Of a stretch of DNA of 28,903 bases, positions 1 through 6,855 are shown one piece after another. Source of the DNA: Bacteroidota bacterium (lineage in GTDB: Bacteria; Bacteroidota; Bacteroidia; CAIKAF01). Every line of letters starts with the position of its first letter. Positions within the stretch are counted from its first letter, which is position 1. Under the pieces are notes generated by a model, which was given only the letters and a program-made list of their open reading frames with translations, did not search any database and was not told the DNA's origin. The stretch spans positions 1 through 28,903 of the forward strand of contig JAEZEQ010000021.1 of the NCBI GenBank assembly GCA_023432985.1, read 5' to 3'. Made by a program: the position numbers and the translations under genes.

Positions 1-330
1 TTCGTTCTTGGGTTTTTCCATTTTCATTTCGCTTAAAACTTCGGCAAATTTTTCCGATTCGGAATTATAAATTTCGTCGGTAGTAAAAGGCACTCCGTAT
101 GTTGTTAAGTCATTCTTCTTATAAAAATCCATCCCCATTTCGAGGGGAGTTTTTTTTTCGCCCAGCAAATAGACTTGTTGATTGGGAATTATTCCTTCGG
201 CCTGTACTTGCATATCTTCGGGTATTTCGACCGTGATTAATTCCTTGGCCGTATAGGTCTTATATGGCCTGTCGTCTACGCACGACTGCAATGTTAAGAA
301 CAATACTAAATAGAGCCATTTCGTTTTCAT
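1..330 (-). CDS. Putative lipoprotein, C-terminal part beyond the left edge
   Basis: The frame stays open from an ATG at 328-330 down to base 1, giving the first 110 residues of a protein that continues outside the window. It begins MKTKWLYLVLFLTLQSC, a short charged n-region, a hydrophobic stretch and a lipobox ending in Cys17, so it should be lipidated by signal peptidase II after export. The cysteine is followed by Val-Asp-Asp; acidic residues just after the cysteine resemble the export signal that sends some Bacteroidota lipoproteins to the cell surface, but this match is short. The rest is soluble, charged and not a family I recognise. It starts only 18 nt after the stop of the upstream rhomboid gene on the same strand, so the two are probably cotranscribed. 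The function is unknown. Confidence 0.75.
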   Translation of the reverse strand, partial: MKTKWLYLVLFLTLQSCVDDRPYKTYTAKELITVEIPEDMQVQAEGIIPNQQVYLLGEKKTPLEMGMDFYKKNDLTTYGVPFTTDEIYNSESEKFAEVLSEMKMEKPKNE

Positions 331-348
331 GCTGCAAATATAAAGGAA

Positions 349-1116
349 TTACTCGGGTGTTTTTGTATCCTTTTCAGACCTTTTCAAAACGTATACAAAA
401 CGAACCGGTGCCGGAACTTTCGGAGCTTCCTCGCTTGCGTTTTCCTCTCTTTCTTCTTTGGGCACATAATCGAGTCGCCAGTATTGATCTTCGTACGGAA
501 TTTCGGGTTCGGGTTCCAGTTCCCAGCTGTATTTAGGTTTTTCGGGTAATCCGGGTTTCAGAATAAGCGCTACGAGCATACCGGCCAGAAGTCCGGACAA
601 ATGTCCTTGCCATGAAATCCCCACATTAAACTCCAAAGGAAAAATGCCCCATATCAATCCTCCATAAAAAAAGAGGGTAAACAATCCTATTCCCTGAGCT
701 TGTCTATTCTTACTAATAAAGCCGGCCGTAATGGCAAAAGCGGCCAATCCATACACAATACCACTGCTTCCGATTACATAATGAGCACCCCCTATAGTCC
801 AGGTCCAAAATCCGCTTGCAAGCCAAATAAATCCGAATACAACAGGGAAAATAGGACGATAAAGCATACGAATAAGCCATAGCAACACGACCATAGGAAT
901 AGTGTTCGACCAAAGATGCTGTGCATTTCCGTGCAGGAAGGGGCTGAATAAAATACCTTTTAATCCGCTCCATGTACGCGGTAAAATACCATATTTATAC
1001 CAGGAAAAATCTCCCCAATATTCCACCATAAAAACCAAAACCGGAAGTGCTGCCATGAGTATGGCAGGCAATAAAGAAAGCCATAAAGATTTAAAAGTGG
1101 TTTCCTGATATTTCAT
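349..1116 (-). CDS. Rhomboid family intramembrane serine protease
   Basis: Predicted 255-residue polytopic membrane protease that would cleave transmembrane segments of other membrane proteins within the inner membrane. The rhomboid signature is complete: a His62-x4-His67-x3-Asn71 cluster (HGNAQHLWSN), the GxSG motif Gly116-Ser117-Ser118-Gly119 with Ser118 as nucleophile, and His172 (QGHLSG) as the second member of the catalytic dyad. About six hydrophobic segments lie between residues 10 and 187. The last 65 residues form a hydrophilic, Glu- and Pro-rich tail that most minimal rhomboids lack. The frame is open further upstream to 1332, but that would run through the divergent peroxiredoxin gene; the ATG at 1116 (MKYQE) fits the spacing to a -7 box and is preferred. 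The lipoprotein gene follows after 18 nt. Substrates cannot be told from the sequence. Confidence 0.93.
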   Translation of the reverse strand: MKYQETTFKSLWLSLLPAILMAALPVLVFMVEYWGDFSWYKYGILPRTWSGLKGILFSPFLHGNAQHLWSNTIPMVVLLWLIRMLYRPIFPVVFGFIWLASGFWTWTIGGAHYVIGSSGIVYGLAAFAITAGFISKNRQAQGIGLFTLFFYGGLIWGIFPLEFNVGISWQGHLSGLLAGMLVALILKPGLPEKPKYSWELEPEPEIPYEDQYWRLDYVPKEEREENASEEAPKVPAPVRFVYVLKRSEKDTKTPE

Positions 1117-1129
1117 AGGATTTCCATTA

Positions 1130-1161
1130 CAAAATTTGTTCCTTTGCAGTAAACATGACAA
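1130..1161 (-). promoter_or_regulatory. Putative promoter of the rhomboid-lipoprotein pair
   Basis: On the minus strand, TTG (1161-1159), 21 nt of spacer and AAATTTTG (1137-1130) approximate the Bacteroidota TTG / TAnnTTTG promoter, with one mismatch in the -7 box. The box ends 14 nt before the first base of the rhomboid ATG at 1116. It lies back to back with a possible box for the divergent peroxiredoxin gene. Confidence 0.4.
1139..1146 (+). promoter_or_regulatory. Putative -7 box of the bcp operon
   Basis: TTCCTTTG, followed by CAG, matches TAnnTTTG at seven of eight positions and lies 27 nt upstream of the peroxiredoxin ATG. The flanking CCTTTGCA core is the same as in the boxes at 17000 and 19140. 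I see no convincing -33 element. Confidence 0.35.
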
Positions 1162-1172
1162 TATAACATAAA

Positions 1173-1637
1173 ATGAGTTCAACCACACTAAAAATAGGCG
1201 ACAAAGCGCCGGATTTCGACATACAAATTGACGGCAAGCCATCGGGCAAATTAAGTCAGCTCTGGGAGAAAAACAATCTGGTGGTTTATTTCTATCCCAA
1301 AGACGATACGCCGGGCTGCACTGCACAGGCATGCGAATTCAGAGATGCCTATGAAGACTTTAAAGATTTGGGTGCCGAAATAGTTGGAATAAGCAGCGAC
1401 AGCGGGGCTTCTCATGAAAAATTCAAAAGCAAACACCGCTTGCCATTTATCTTGTTAAGTGATGAAGACGGTTCAATGCGTAAAGCATTCGGTGTGCCTT
1501 CCACCTTTTTCATTTTACCGGGTAGGGTTACCTATATTATAGATAAACAGGGGATAGTACGCCATATATTTTCTTCACAATTTCAGTCTACAAAACATAT
1601 TGAAGTTGCAAAAAACATTTTGAAAAAATGGAAATAA
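1173..1637 (+). CDS. bcp: Thioredoxin-dependent thiol peroxidase, Bcp/PrxQ type
   Basis: A 154-residue peroxiredoxin of the AhpC/TSA superfamily, expected to reduce hydrogen peroxide and organic hydroperoxides in the cytoplasm using thioredoxin. The motif DDTPGCTAQACEFRD gives the peroxidatic Cys49 and, five residues on, Cys54 as the likely resolving cysteine, the spacing typical of BCP/PrxQ enzymes. Length matches the family, and the C-terminal part (FFILPGRVTYIIDKQG) carries the expected thioredoxin-fold strand. There is no signal peptide. It is the first gene of a compact plus-strand trio: its last 10 nt overlap the start of the tyrosine phosphatase gene, which implies cotranscription and perhaps coupled translation. 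Confidence 0.95.
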   Translation: MSSTTLKIGDKAPDFDIQIDGKPSGKLSQLWEKNNLVVYFYPKDDTPGCTAQACEFRDAYEDFKDLGAEIVGISSDSGASHEKFKSKHRLPFILLSDEDGSMRKAFGVPSTFFILPGRVTYIIDKQGIVRHIFSSQFQSTKHIEVAKNILKKWK

Positions 1638-2098
1638 AACCAAAAATCCTCATGGTTTGTTTAGGCAATATTTGTCGTTCGCCCATGGCAGAAGGCGTAT
1701 TCAGACATGCTTGCGAAAACAACGCATTCCCTGTAGAAATAGACAGTTGTGGTACAGGAGGCTGGCATAGTGGGGAAGCTCCCGACAAAAGGGCACAACG
1801 CTGTATGCAAGAAAAGGGCTTGGATATTTCGCATTTAAGAGCCCGGCAAATACACAAATCCGATTTAGATATATTTCAGCATATATTGGTAATGGACAAG
1901 CAGAACTATCTCGATGTTTTGTCACTTTGCGACACTCAGGAACAAAAAAACAAAGTAAAACTTGTGCTCGACTATCATCCGGAGGCCGAAAAAAGCGAGG
2001 TTCCTGATCCATATTACGGCGAAATGGCCGATTTTGAAGAAGTATACAAGATGCTTGAAACAGCCGCAAAAGTATTCATAGAAAAGCATAAAGCATGA
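1628..2098 (+). CDS. Low-molecular-weight protein-tyrosine phosphatase
   Basis: A 156-residue enzyme of the low-molecular-weight phosphotyrosine phosphatase family, which hydrolyses phosphotyrosine through a cysteinyl-phosphate intermediate. The P-loop CLGNICRS supplies Cys11 (nucleophile), the CX5R spacing and Arg17, followed by the usual Ser-Pro. The general acid lies in VPDPYYG, Asp127. The related arsenate reductases use extra cysteines in a different arrangement, so phosphatase is the better reading. It overlaps the upstream peroxiredoxin gene by 10 nt and the downstream methyltransferase by 4 nt (ATGA), so it sits in the middle of an operon. The cellular substrate is unknown; in other bacteria such enzymes often act on tyrosine-kinase-regulated exopolysaccharide systems, none of which is seen here. 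Confidence 0.93.
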   Translation: MEIKPKILMVCLGNICRSPMAEGVFRHACENNAFPVEIDSCGTGGWHSGEAPDKRAQRCMQEKGLDISHLRARQIHKSDLDIFQHILVMDKQNYLDVLSLCDTQEQKNKVKLVLDYHPEAEKSEVPDPYYGEMADFEEVYKMLETAAKVFIEKHKA

Positions 2099-2796
2099 GC
2101 GGAAAAGTCTATCTCATTCCCAATATACTTGCAGAAGGAACCCATACTGAGGTCTTTCCGGACACTATAGGAAAAAGGATACAGCATATACGACATTTTG
2201 CGGTAGAGGATCCCAAAAGTGCACGTCAACTTCTGAAATATTGGGGATTGCCTTTGCAAGAACTGGAATTCTACAGCATGCATGTAAAAAAGGGTGATAT
2301 CAGCGATATAAGCGATATTATGGATCTCTGTGTAAAAGGGGAAGACATAGGCATATTAAGCGATGCGGGTCTTCCTGCCATAGCCGATCCGGGAGAAAAC
2401 ATAGTTTGGCTGGCTCAGAAAAAGGGCATAGACATAGTTCCTTTGGTTGGTCCGGGGAGTATATTTTTAGCATTGGCAGCGAGCGGATTAAACGGGGAAA
2501 AATTCATGTTTCACGGCTATTTACCCAAAGCTGAATCCGAGGCTATACGCGAAATACGTCGACTCGAAACCGATGCGCGCAAATATGGAGTGACCCACAT
2601 ATTTATAGAAACCCCATATAGAAACAAACGATTATTCAACGATTTAATCGGCAATTTACAACCCGATACGCGTCTTTGTATAGCGGCGAATATAACCGGA
2701 GATACCGAAAAAATACGCACTATGGAAATAAAAGATTGGCGTAAAGAGAAGCCGGAAATAGACAATATTCCTTGTGTATTTTTAATCGGATTTTGA
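2095..2796 (+). CDS. Short RsmI-like SAM-dependent methyltransferase
   Basis: A 233-residue protein of the tetrapyrrole/RsmI methylase fold, predicted to use S-adenosylmethionine. RsmI-like hallmarks are visible: GILSDAGLPAIADPG (the RsmI counterpart reads VSDAGTPxISDPG), VPLVGPGS, and the FHGYLPK segment. It is shorter than typical RsmI (about 280 residues) because it lacks the small C-terminal domain, and its N-terminus (VYLIPNILAEG) differs from the conserved TPIGNL loop of true RsmI. A role in methylating 16S rRNA C1402 therefore cannot be assumed. It starts with a 4-nt ATGA overlap with the phosphatase and ends in a 15-nt tail-to-tail overlap with the glycosyltransferase gene on the other strand. 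Confidence 0.85.
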   Translation: MSGKVYLIPNILAEGTHTEVFPDTIGKRIQHIRHFAVEDPKSARQLLKYWGLPLQELEFYSMHVKKGDISDISDIMDLCVKGEDIGILSDAGLPAIADPGENIVWLAQKKGIDIVPLVGPGSIFLALAASGLNGEKFMFHGYLPKAESEAIREIRRLETDARKYGVTHIFIETPYRNKRLFNDLIGNLQPDTRLCIAANITGDTEKIRTMEIKDWRKEKPEIDNIPCVFLIGF

Positions 2797-3951
2797 GCTA
2801 GGGGATGAATGGGTAAGTATATAAAACCATGTATATACGAAAATAGGCAATAAGCCCATAGCTTTCAATTTATTTGCCTGAAAAAAGCTTTCTCTGATAT
2901 GCAATGGGAATAGGTCTGTAGAGCCAAGGCTGACAAAAACGAGGGCTATACCCATGCATATACGAAAAATCGTATTTTTTTGTAATGGGATCCACAATAA
3001 AGCCACACCACTCATAGCGATAATATAAGTAGGAGATTCGGATTTATGGTTAAACATAACAAACCACATCATCAGGAAAGCCATTAAAAAATAAGCCATT
3101 TGATGGGCATTATTTCTTTTTCGTACGGCCGCTAAAACGCCGATTAAAATTACCAAGCCCGCTATACTGACCCACAAATCGGGAATATTCCATTGGGCCG
3201 GATTATATCGATTAATGAGTGTAGACAAGCTATAATTCAATGCATGCGAGCCATCCGATTTAAGCAGTTCGTACCAATCGACATAATGAGAAATGAGTGC
3301 ATTGGGGCCAATGTGGATTAAGGGAAGGAGACCCAATAAAACAAAATATCCGGCAAAAGAAAGCAAATGAGCGCGGGGTTGCGGGAAAAGAAAAACGAGC
3401 AAAATAGCTATACCACCAAAGATTTTAAGGTAGACAGACAAGGCGAGGAGCAATCCGGACAAGAGATAATTGCCTTTCATCAGAGTGGTATAATAAGCAA
3501 GGAGGAGAAAACTCAGTAGCCCGTTACTTTGTGCATTATGCAAGGAAGTTGCCAATTCGACCGCCATAATAAAAAACACGGGGAGGAAGAGTCGTGCATT
3601 TTTTTCGGACAAGACATAGAGGATCCATACGAGGGGCAGGCAATTCAATGCGTTCCAGAGAAACAATCCCAACCAGTCGGGCAGGGCAGAGAAGGGAATC
3701 ATGAGCCAGGCAAAAGTGGGACTATATTTAAACAAATCGCCATATTCCGAAGGATAAAAATCGTAGAGAGGCAGGCCTTGAATGAGGTGTTGGCCGGAAA
3801 ATTTAAAAATAAGGTAATTATTATATGCTGTATGGTATTCGCCAAAAAACAAAATGGGGGCTGCATAATACTTTTGCAGGGTAATGCCGATCAAAAGAAA
3901 AAGAGTCAGCACAAATGGCAGTGAATTCCATATAGATTTAGTTCGTTTCAC
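2782..3951 (-). CDS. GT87/DUF2029-like integral membrane glycosyltransferase
   Basis: A 389-residue membrane protein with around nine to eleven hydrophobic segments. The early loop after the first membrane helix (HTAYNNYLIFKF, then GLPLYDFYPSEYGDLFKYSPTFAWLM) resembles the DUF2029/GT87 family of polyprenyl-phosphate-sugar-dependent glycosyltransferases, in which this luminal loop carries acidic catalytic residues. Substrate and acceptor are unknown. The start is a GTG: reading from 3951 gives MKRTKSIW, and no in-frame ATG lies nearby. A -7-like box ends 5 nt before that GTG, which supports the choice and suggests a leaderless transcript. The gene lies just downstream of the clpC terminator and so is probably transcribed alone. 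Its 3' end overlaps the convergent methyltransferase gene by 15 nt. Confidence 0.75.
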   Translation of the reverse strand: MKRTKSIWNSLPFVLTLFLLIGITLQKYYAAPILFFGEYHTAYNNYLIFKFSGQHLIQGLPLYDFYPSEYGDLFKYSPTFAWLMIPFSALPDWLGLFLWNALNCLPLVWILYVLSEKNARLFLPVFFIMAVELATSLHNAQSNGLLSFLLLAYYTTLMKGNYLLSGLLLALSVYLKIFGGIAILLVFLFPQPRAHLLSFAGYFVLLGLLPLIHIGPNALISHYVDWYELLKSDGSHALNYSLSTLINRYNPAQWNIPDLWVSIAGLVILIGVLAAVRKRNNAHQMAYFLMAFLMMWFVMFNHKSESPTYIIAMSGVALLWIPLQKNTIFRICMGIALVFVSLGSTDLFPLHIRESFFQANKLKAMGLLPIFVYTWFYILTHSSPSSKSD

Positions 3952-3955
3952 ATGG

Positions 3956-3963
3956 CGAATATA
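3956..3963 (-). promoter_or_regulatory. Putative -7 box directly before the GTG start
   Basis: On the minus strand TATATTCG (one mismatch to TAnnTTTG) ends at 3956, exactly 5 nt before the first base of the GTG at 3951. The same spacing occurs at 17007/17012 and 19147/19152. A transcript starting 4-6 nt after the box would have no 5' leader. Confidence 0.4.
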
Positions 3964-3986
3964 AGAGTAAATGCCGAAAAGGAGTC

Positions 3987-4013
3987 AAAAAAAATCCCCG
4001 CAAAAGCGGGGAT
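3987..4013 (-). terminator. Rho-independent terminator of clpC
   Basis: ATCCCCGC and GCGGGGAT (3994-4001 and 4006-4013) form a perfect 8-bp GC-rich stem around an AAAA loop. Read on the minus strand it is followed by a run of U (A run at 3987-3993). It lies 7 nt beyond the clpC stop codon. Confidence 0.92.
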
Positions 4014-4019
4014 CAATGA

Positions 4020-6554
4020 TTAAGAAGCATCGGGCTCTTCTTCCGGTTCTTTACGTCCTTTTGCTTTAGAAATTTTCAATTTCAATTCGTCCTTGGTTTT
4101 ATCGTAGGTTACTTGAATAGTGTCACCTTGTTCGAGGTTCGAGTTGACAATTTCTTCGGCGAGTGGATCTTCGAGATATTTTTGAATAGCTCTTTTCAGA
4201 GGGCGTGCTCCAAAGTTGGCATCATAGCCTTTATCGGCGATAAAGTCTTTGGCTTCACGGTTAATTTTAAGCTTATATCCATTTGCTTCCAAGCGTTTCA
4301 CGAAACCTTCCATTTCCACATCAATAATTTTGAAAATATCATCTTTAGAAAGGCTGTTGAACATAATAATATCGTCGACACGATTTAGGAATTCGGGGGC
4401 AAAAGCTCTTTTCAGAGCACCTTGAATAACGCTCATACTATTCTGACTGGCTTGCGTTTCTTTGGCCGTAGTACGGAAACCGACGCCTTGTCCGAAATCT
4501 TTCAATTCGCGCGATCCAATATTAGAGGTCATGATAACCACCGTATTCTTAAAGTCTATTTTACGACCGAGGCTATCTGTCAGATGTCCGTCATCCAAAC
4601 ATTGGAGCAATAAATTAAACACATCGGGATGTGCTTTTTCGATTTCGTCGAGTAAGACAACAGAATAAGGTTTTCTGCGCACCTTTTCGGTCAACTGTCC
4701 GCCTTCTTCATAGCCAACATATCCCGGAGGCGCACCAATCAGCCTACTTACGGAGAATTTCTCCATATATTCACTCATATCAATGCGAATCAAAGCGTCT
4801 TCGCTGTCGAACATATAACGGGCAATAACTTTTGCCAATTGTGTTTTTCCGACACCGGTGGGACCGAGGAACATAAAAGAACCTATAGGTTTATTCGGAT
4901 CCTTCAATCCGGCCCGATTACGTTGAATTGCTTTAACCACCTTACGAACAGCATCGTCCTGACCAATTACTTTTTCTTTAATCAGGTCATACATTTTCGA
5001 CAATTTATTCAATTCCGTTTGAGCCACTTTCGTAACGGGAATACCCGTCATCATGGCTACAACTTCGGCTACATTGTCTTCGCTAACTGTTTCGCGATGG
5101 GCTTTAGTTTCCTCTTCCCATTTTTTCTTTTCCTTTTCCAGTTCTTCCACTGCCAATCTTTCATGATCTCTGAATTTAGCAGCTTCTTCGTATTGGGTAT
5201 TGCGAACAGCTTTATTTTTATTTTCCTTAATTTCCTCAATTTTCTTTTCCAGATCGAGGATAATTTGGGGTACTTTAATATTAATAATATGTACCCTTGC
5301 TCCGGCTTCATCCAGTGCATCGATGGCTTTATCGGGCAAGAATCGATCTGTAATATATCGGGAAGTGAGGCTTACACAGGCTTTAATTGCATCCTCGGTA
5401 TAAGTCACATTGTGATGACTTTCATATTTTTCTCGAATATTGTGCAGGATTTGCAAGGTTTCCTCTTCAGAGGTTGGTTCCACCATTACTTTTTGGAAAC
5501 GTCGATCGAGGGCTCCGTCCTTTTCGATATACTGCCTGTATTCGTCGAGGGTAGTAGCTCCTATGCATTGAATTTCACCTCTGGCGAGGGCGGGTTTAAA
5601 CATATTACTGGCATCGAGCGAACCCGAGGCACCGCCTGCACCGATAATGGTATGAATTTCGTCGATAAATAAAATAATATCGGGAGATTTTTCCAGTTCA
5701 TTCATCAGGGCTTTCATCCTTTCTTCGAACTGACCTCTGTATTTGGTTCCGGCAACAAGCGAAGCCAAGTCCAACGAGATAATTCTTTTTTCAAAAAGGA
5801 TACGCGCACATTTTTTCTGAGCTATTCTCAGGGCTAGTCCTTCGGCAATAGCTGATTTACCAACGCCCGGTTCACCAATTAAAATGGGATTATTTTTCTT
5901 TCTTCTGGATAAAATCTGAGATACCCTTTCAATTTCCTTTTCGCGACCGATAATGGGGTCAAGTTTACCTTCTTCGGCCATGCGACTGAGATCTCGGCCA
6001 AAATTATCCAAAACGGGAGTTTTCGACTTGGGATCACCTGGTTTTTTGGGGGTATTAAAAATCTCATCACCCTCATCATCGGACGTAGAGCCTGACATTT
6101 CGCTCGTAATGCCTTGATCTTTACGAATAGATTCAAACTCTTCTTTAAAGACGTTATAATGAATATCGTATTCTTTCAAAATGCGCGAGGCGGGACTATC
6201 TTCATCTTTGAGAATGGCGAGCAAAAGGTGTTCGGTACCAATAACGGGACTTTTGTAGACCCTTGCTTCGAGGTAAGTCAACTTCAATGCTTTCTCGGCC
6301 ATTTTAACCAAGGGTAGATTGATGGTGTTAACGATTCTTTTACTTCCCGGTTTAATAAGATTTTCGACTGATTTGCGTAATTCCGGCAAATCCACTCCCA
6401 AATTCATGAGAATTTTAACGCCCATACCTTCTCCGTCACGGATTAAACCCAGCAATAAATGCTCCGTACCAATATAATCATGACCCAAACGCATCGCTTC
6501 TTCACGACTGTAGGTCAATACATCCCGAACCCGGGGAGAGAATTTAGCGTCCAT
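4020..6554 (-). CDS. clpC: ATP-dependent Clp protease ATP-binding subunit ClpC
   Basis: An 844-residue Hsp100/AAA+ unfoldase that feeds substrates to the ClpP peptidase in the cytoplasm. Domain order: paired Clp N-terminal repeats (about 1-145), a low-complexity linker (150-180), first AAA+ module with Walker A GEPGVGKS (227-234) and Walker B ending Asp298-Glu299, a UVR-type coiled coil (about 434-475), and a second AAA+ module with Walker A GPTGVGKT (564-571) and Walker B around Asp636-Glu637. The tripeptide VGF at 691-693 matches the ClpP-docking loop, so it should partner ClpP rather than act as a ClpB disaggregase. Length and the UVR segment place it with ClpC. It is a single-gene unit with its own terminator, divergent from gyrA. 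Confidence 0.97.
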   Translation of the reverse strand: MDAKFSPRVRDVLTYSREEAMRLGHDYIGTEHLLLGLIRDGEGMGVKILMNLGVDLPELRKSVENLIKPGSKRIVNTINLPLVKMAEKALKLTYLEARVYKSPVIGTEHLLLAILKDEDSPASRILKEYDIHYNVFKEEFESIRKDQGITSEMSGSTSDDEGDEIFNTPKKPGDPKSKTPVLDNFGRDLSRMAEEGKLDPIIGREKEIERVSQILSRRKKNNPILIGEPGVGKSAIAEGLALRIAQKKCARILFEKRIISLDLASLVAGTKYRGQFEERMKALMNELEKSPDIILFIDEIHTIIGAGGASGSLDASNMFKPALARGEIQCIGATTLDEYRQYIEKDGALDRRFQKVMVEPTSEEETLQILHNIREKYESHHNVTYTEDAIKACVSLTSRYITDRFLPDKAIDALDEAGARVHIINIKVPQIILDLEKKIEEIKENKNKAVRNTQYEEAAKFRDHERLAVEELEKEKKKWEEETKAHRETVSEDNVAEVVAMMTGIPVTKVAQTELNKLSKMYDLIKEKVIGQDDAVRKVVKAIQRNRAGLKDPNKPIGSFMFLGPTGVGKTQLAKVIARYMFDSEDALIRIDMSEYMEKFSVSRLIGAPPGYVGYEEGGQLTEKVRRKPYSVVLLDEIEKAHPDVFNLLLQCLDDGHLTDSLGRKIDFKNTVVIMTSNIGSRELKDFGQGVGFRTTAKETQASQNSMSVIQGALKRAFAPEFLNRVDDIIMFNSLSKDDIFKIIDVEMEGFVKRLEANGYKLKINREAKDFIADKGYDANFGARPLKRAIQKYLEDPLAEEIVNSNLEQGDTIQVTYDKTKDELKLKISKAKGRKEPEEEPDAS

Positions 6555-6643
6555 ATTTTATATACTATTAATGCTACAATAAACGAAAAAAAATAAAGAA
6601 AGTACCGCCACGGGGCGATTTTTTCTAATAAATAACATATCAG

Positions 6644-6676
6644 CAAAAGTCAAACCAAATCCCATTTTCTGCCAAA
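6644..6676 (-). promoter_or_regulatory. Putative clpC promoter
   Basis: On the minus strand TTTG (6676-6673), a 21-nt spacer and GACTTTTG (6651-6644) fit the Bacteroidota -33/-7 layout with one mismatch in the -7 box. The transcript would carry a leader of roughly 85 nt before the clpC ATG. Confidence 0.35.
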
Positions 6677-6799
6677 TCGTCATCAACGAAGTAAAAGTAC
6701 GACAGAGATTTTTATCAAATACCGAAAGAAATAGTTTTTGTTAACACAAAACTGTGCAAATAGTTGATAAAACAATTTCTTTAAACGGGTTTAAAATAG

Positions 6800-6807
6800 T
6801 ATTTTCG
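6800..6807 (+). promoter_or_regulatory. Possible gyrA -7 box
   Basis: TATTTTCG differs from TAnnTTTG at one position and lies 49 nt upstream of the gyrA ATG. A TTTC at 6776-6779 is at a suitable distance for a -33 element but is a poor match. Confidence 0.25.
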
Positions 6808-6855
6808 TACGATTTTTACCGGGGCATAAACCGGGGTATAATATAATTAGAAAAT

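Larger units (their letters stand above)
6555..6855. other. Divergent clpC-gyrA intergenic region
   Basis: These 301 bp hold no gene. They contain a plausible clpC promoter (6644-6676), a weak gyrA -7 box (6800-6807), and a direct repeat ACCGGGG at 6818-6824 and 6830-6836 between that box and the gyrA ATG. A 4-bp stem CGCC/GGCG followed by six T (6606-6623) looks terminator-like on the plus strand but is too short to call. Confidence 0.6.

Noticed and set aside
264..536. 90-codon plus-strand frame across the lipoprotein-rhomboid junction
   Set aside because: It is antisense to both supported genes and has no recognisable content.
4839..5672. 277-codon open frame on the plus strand inside clpC
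   Set aside because: It is antisense to a well-conserved part of clpC, its translation is Phe-rich and low in complexity, and no promoter is seen. It is a shadow of the real gene.
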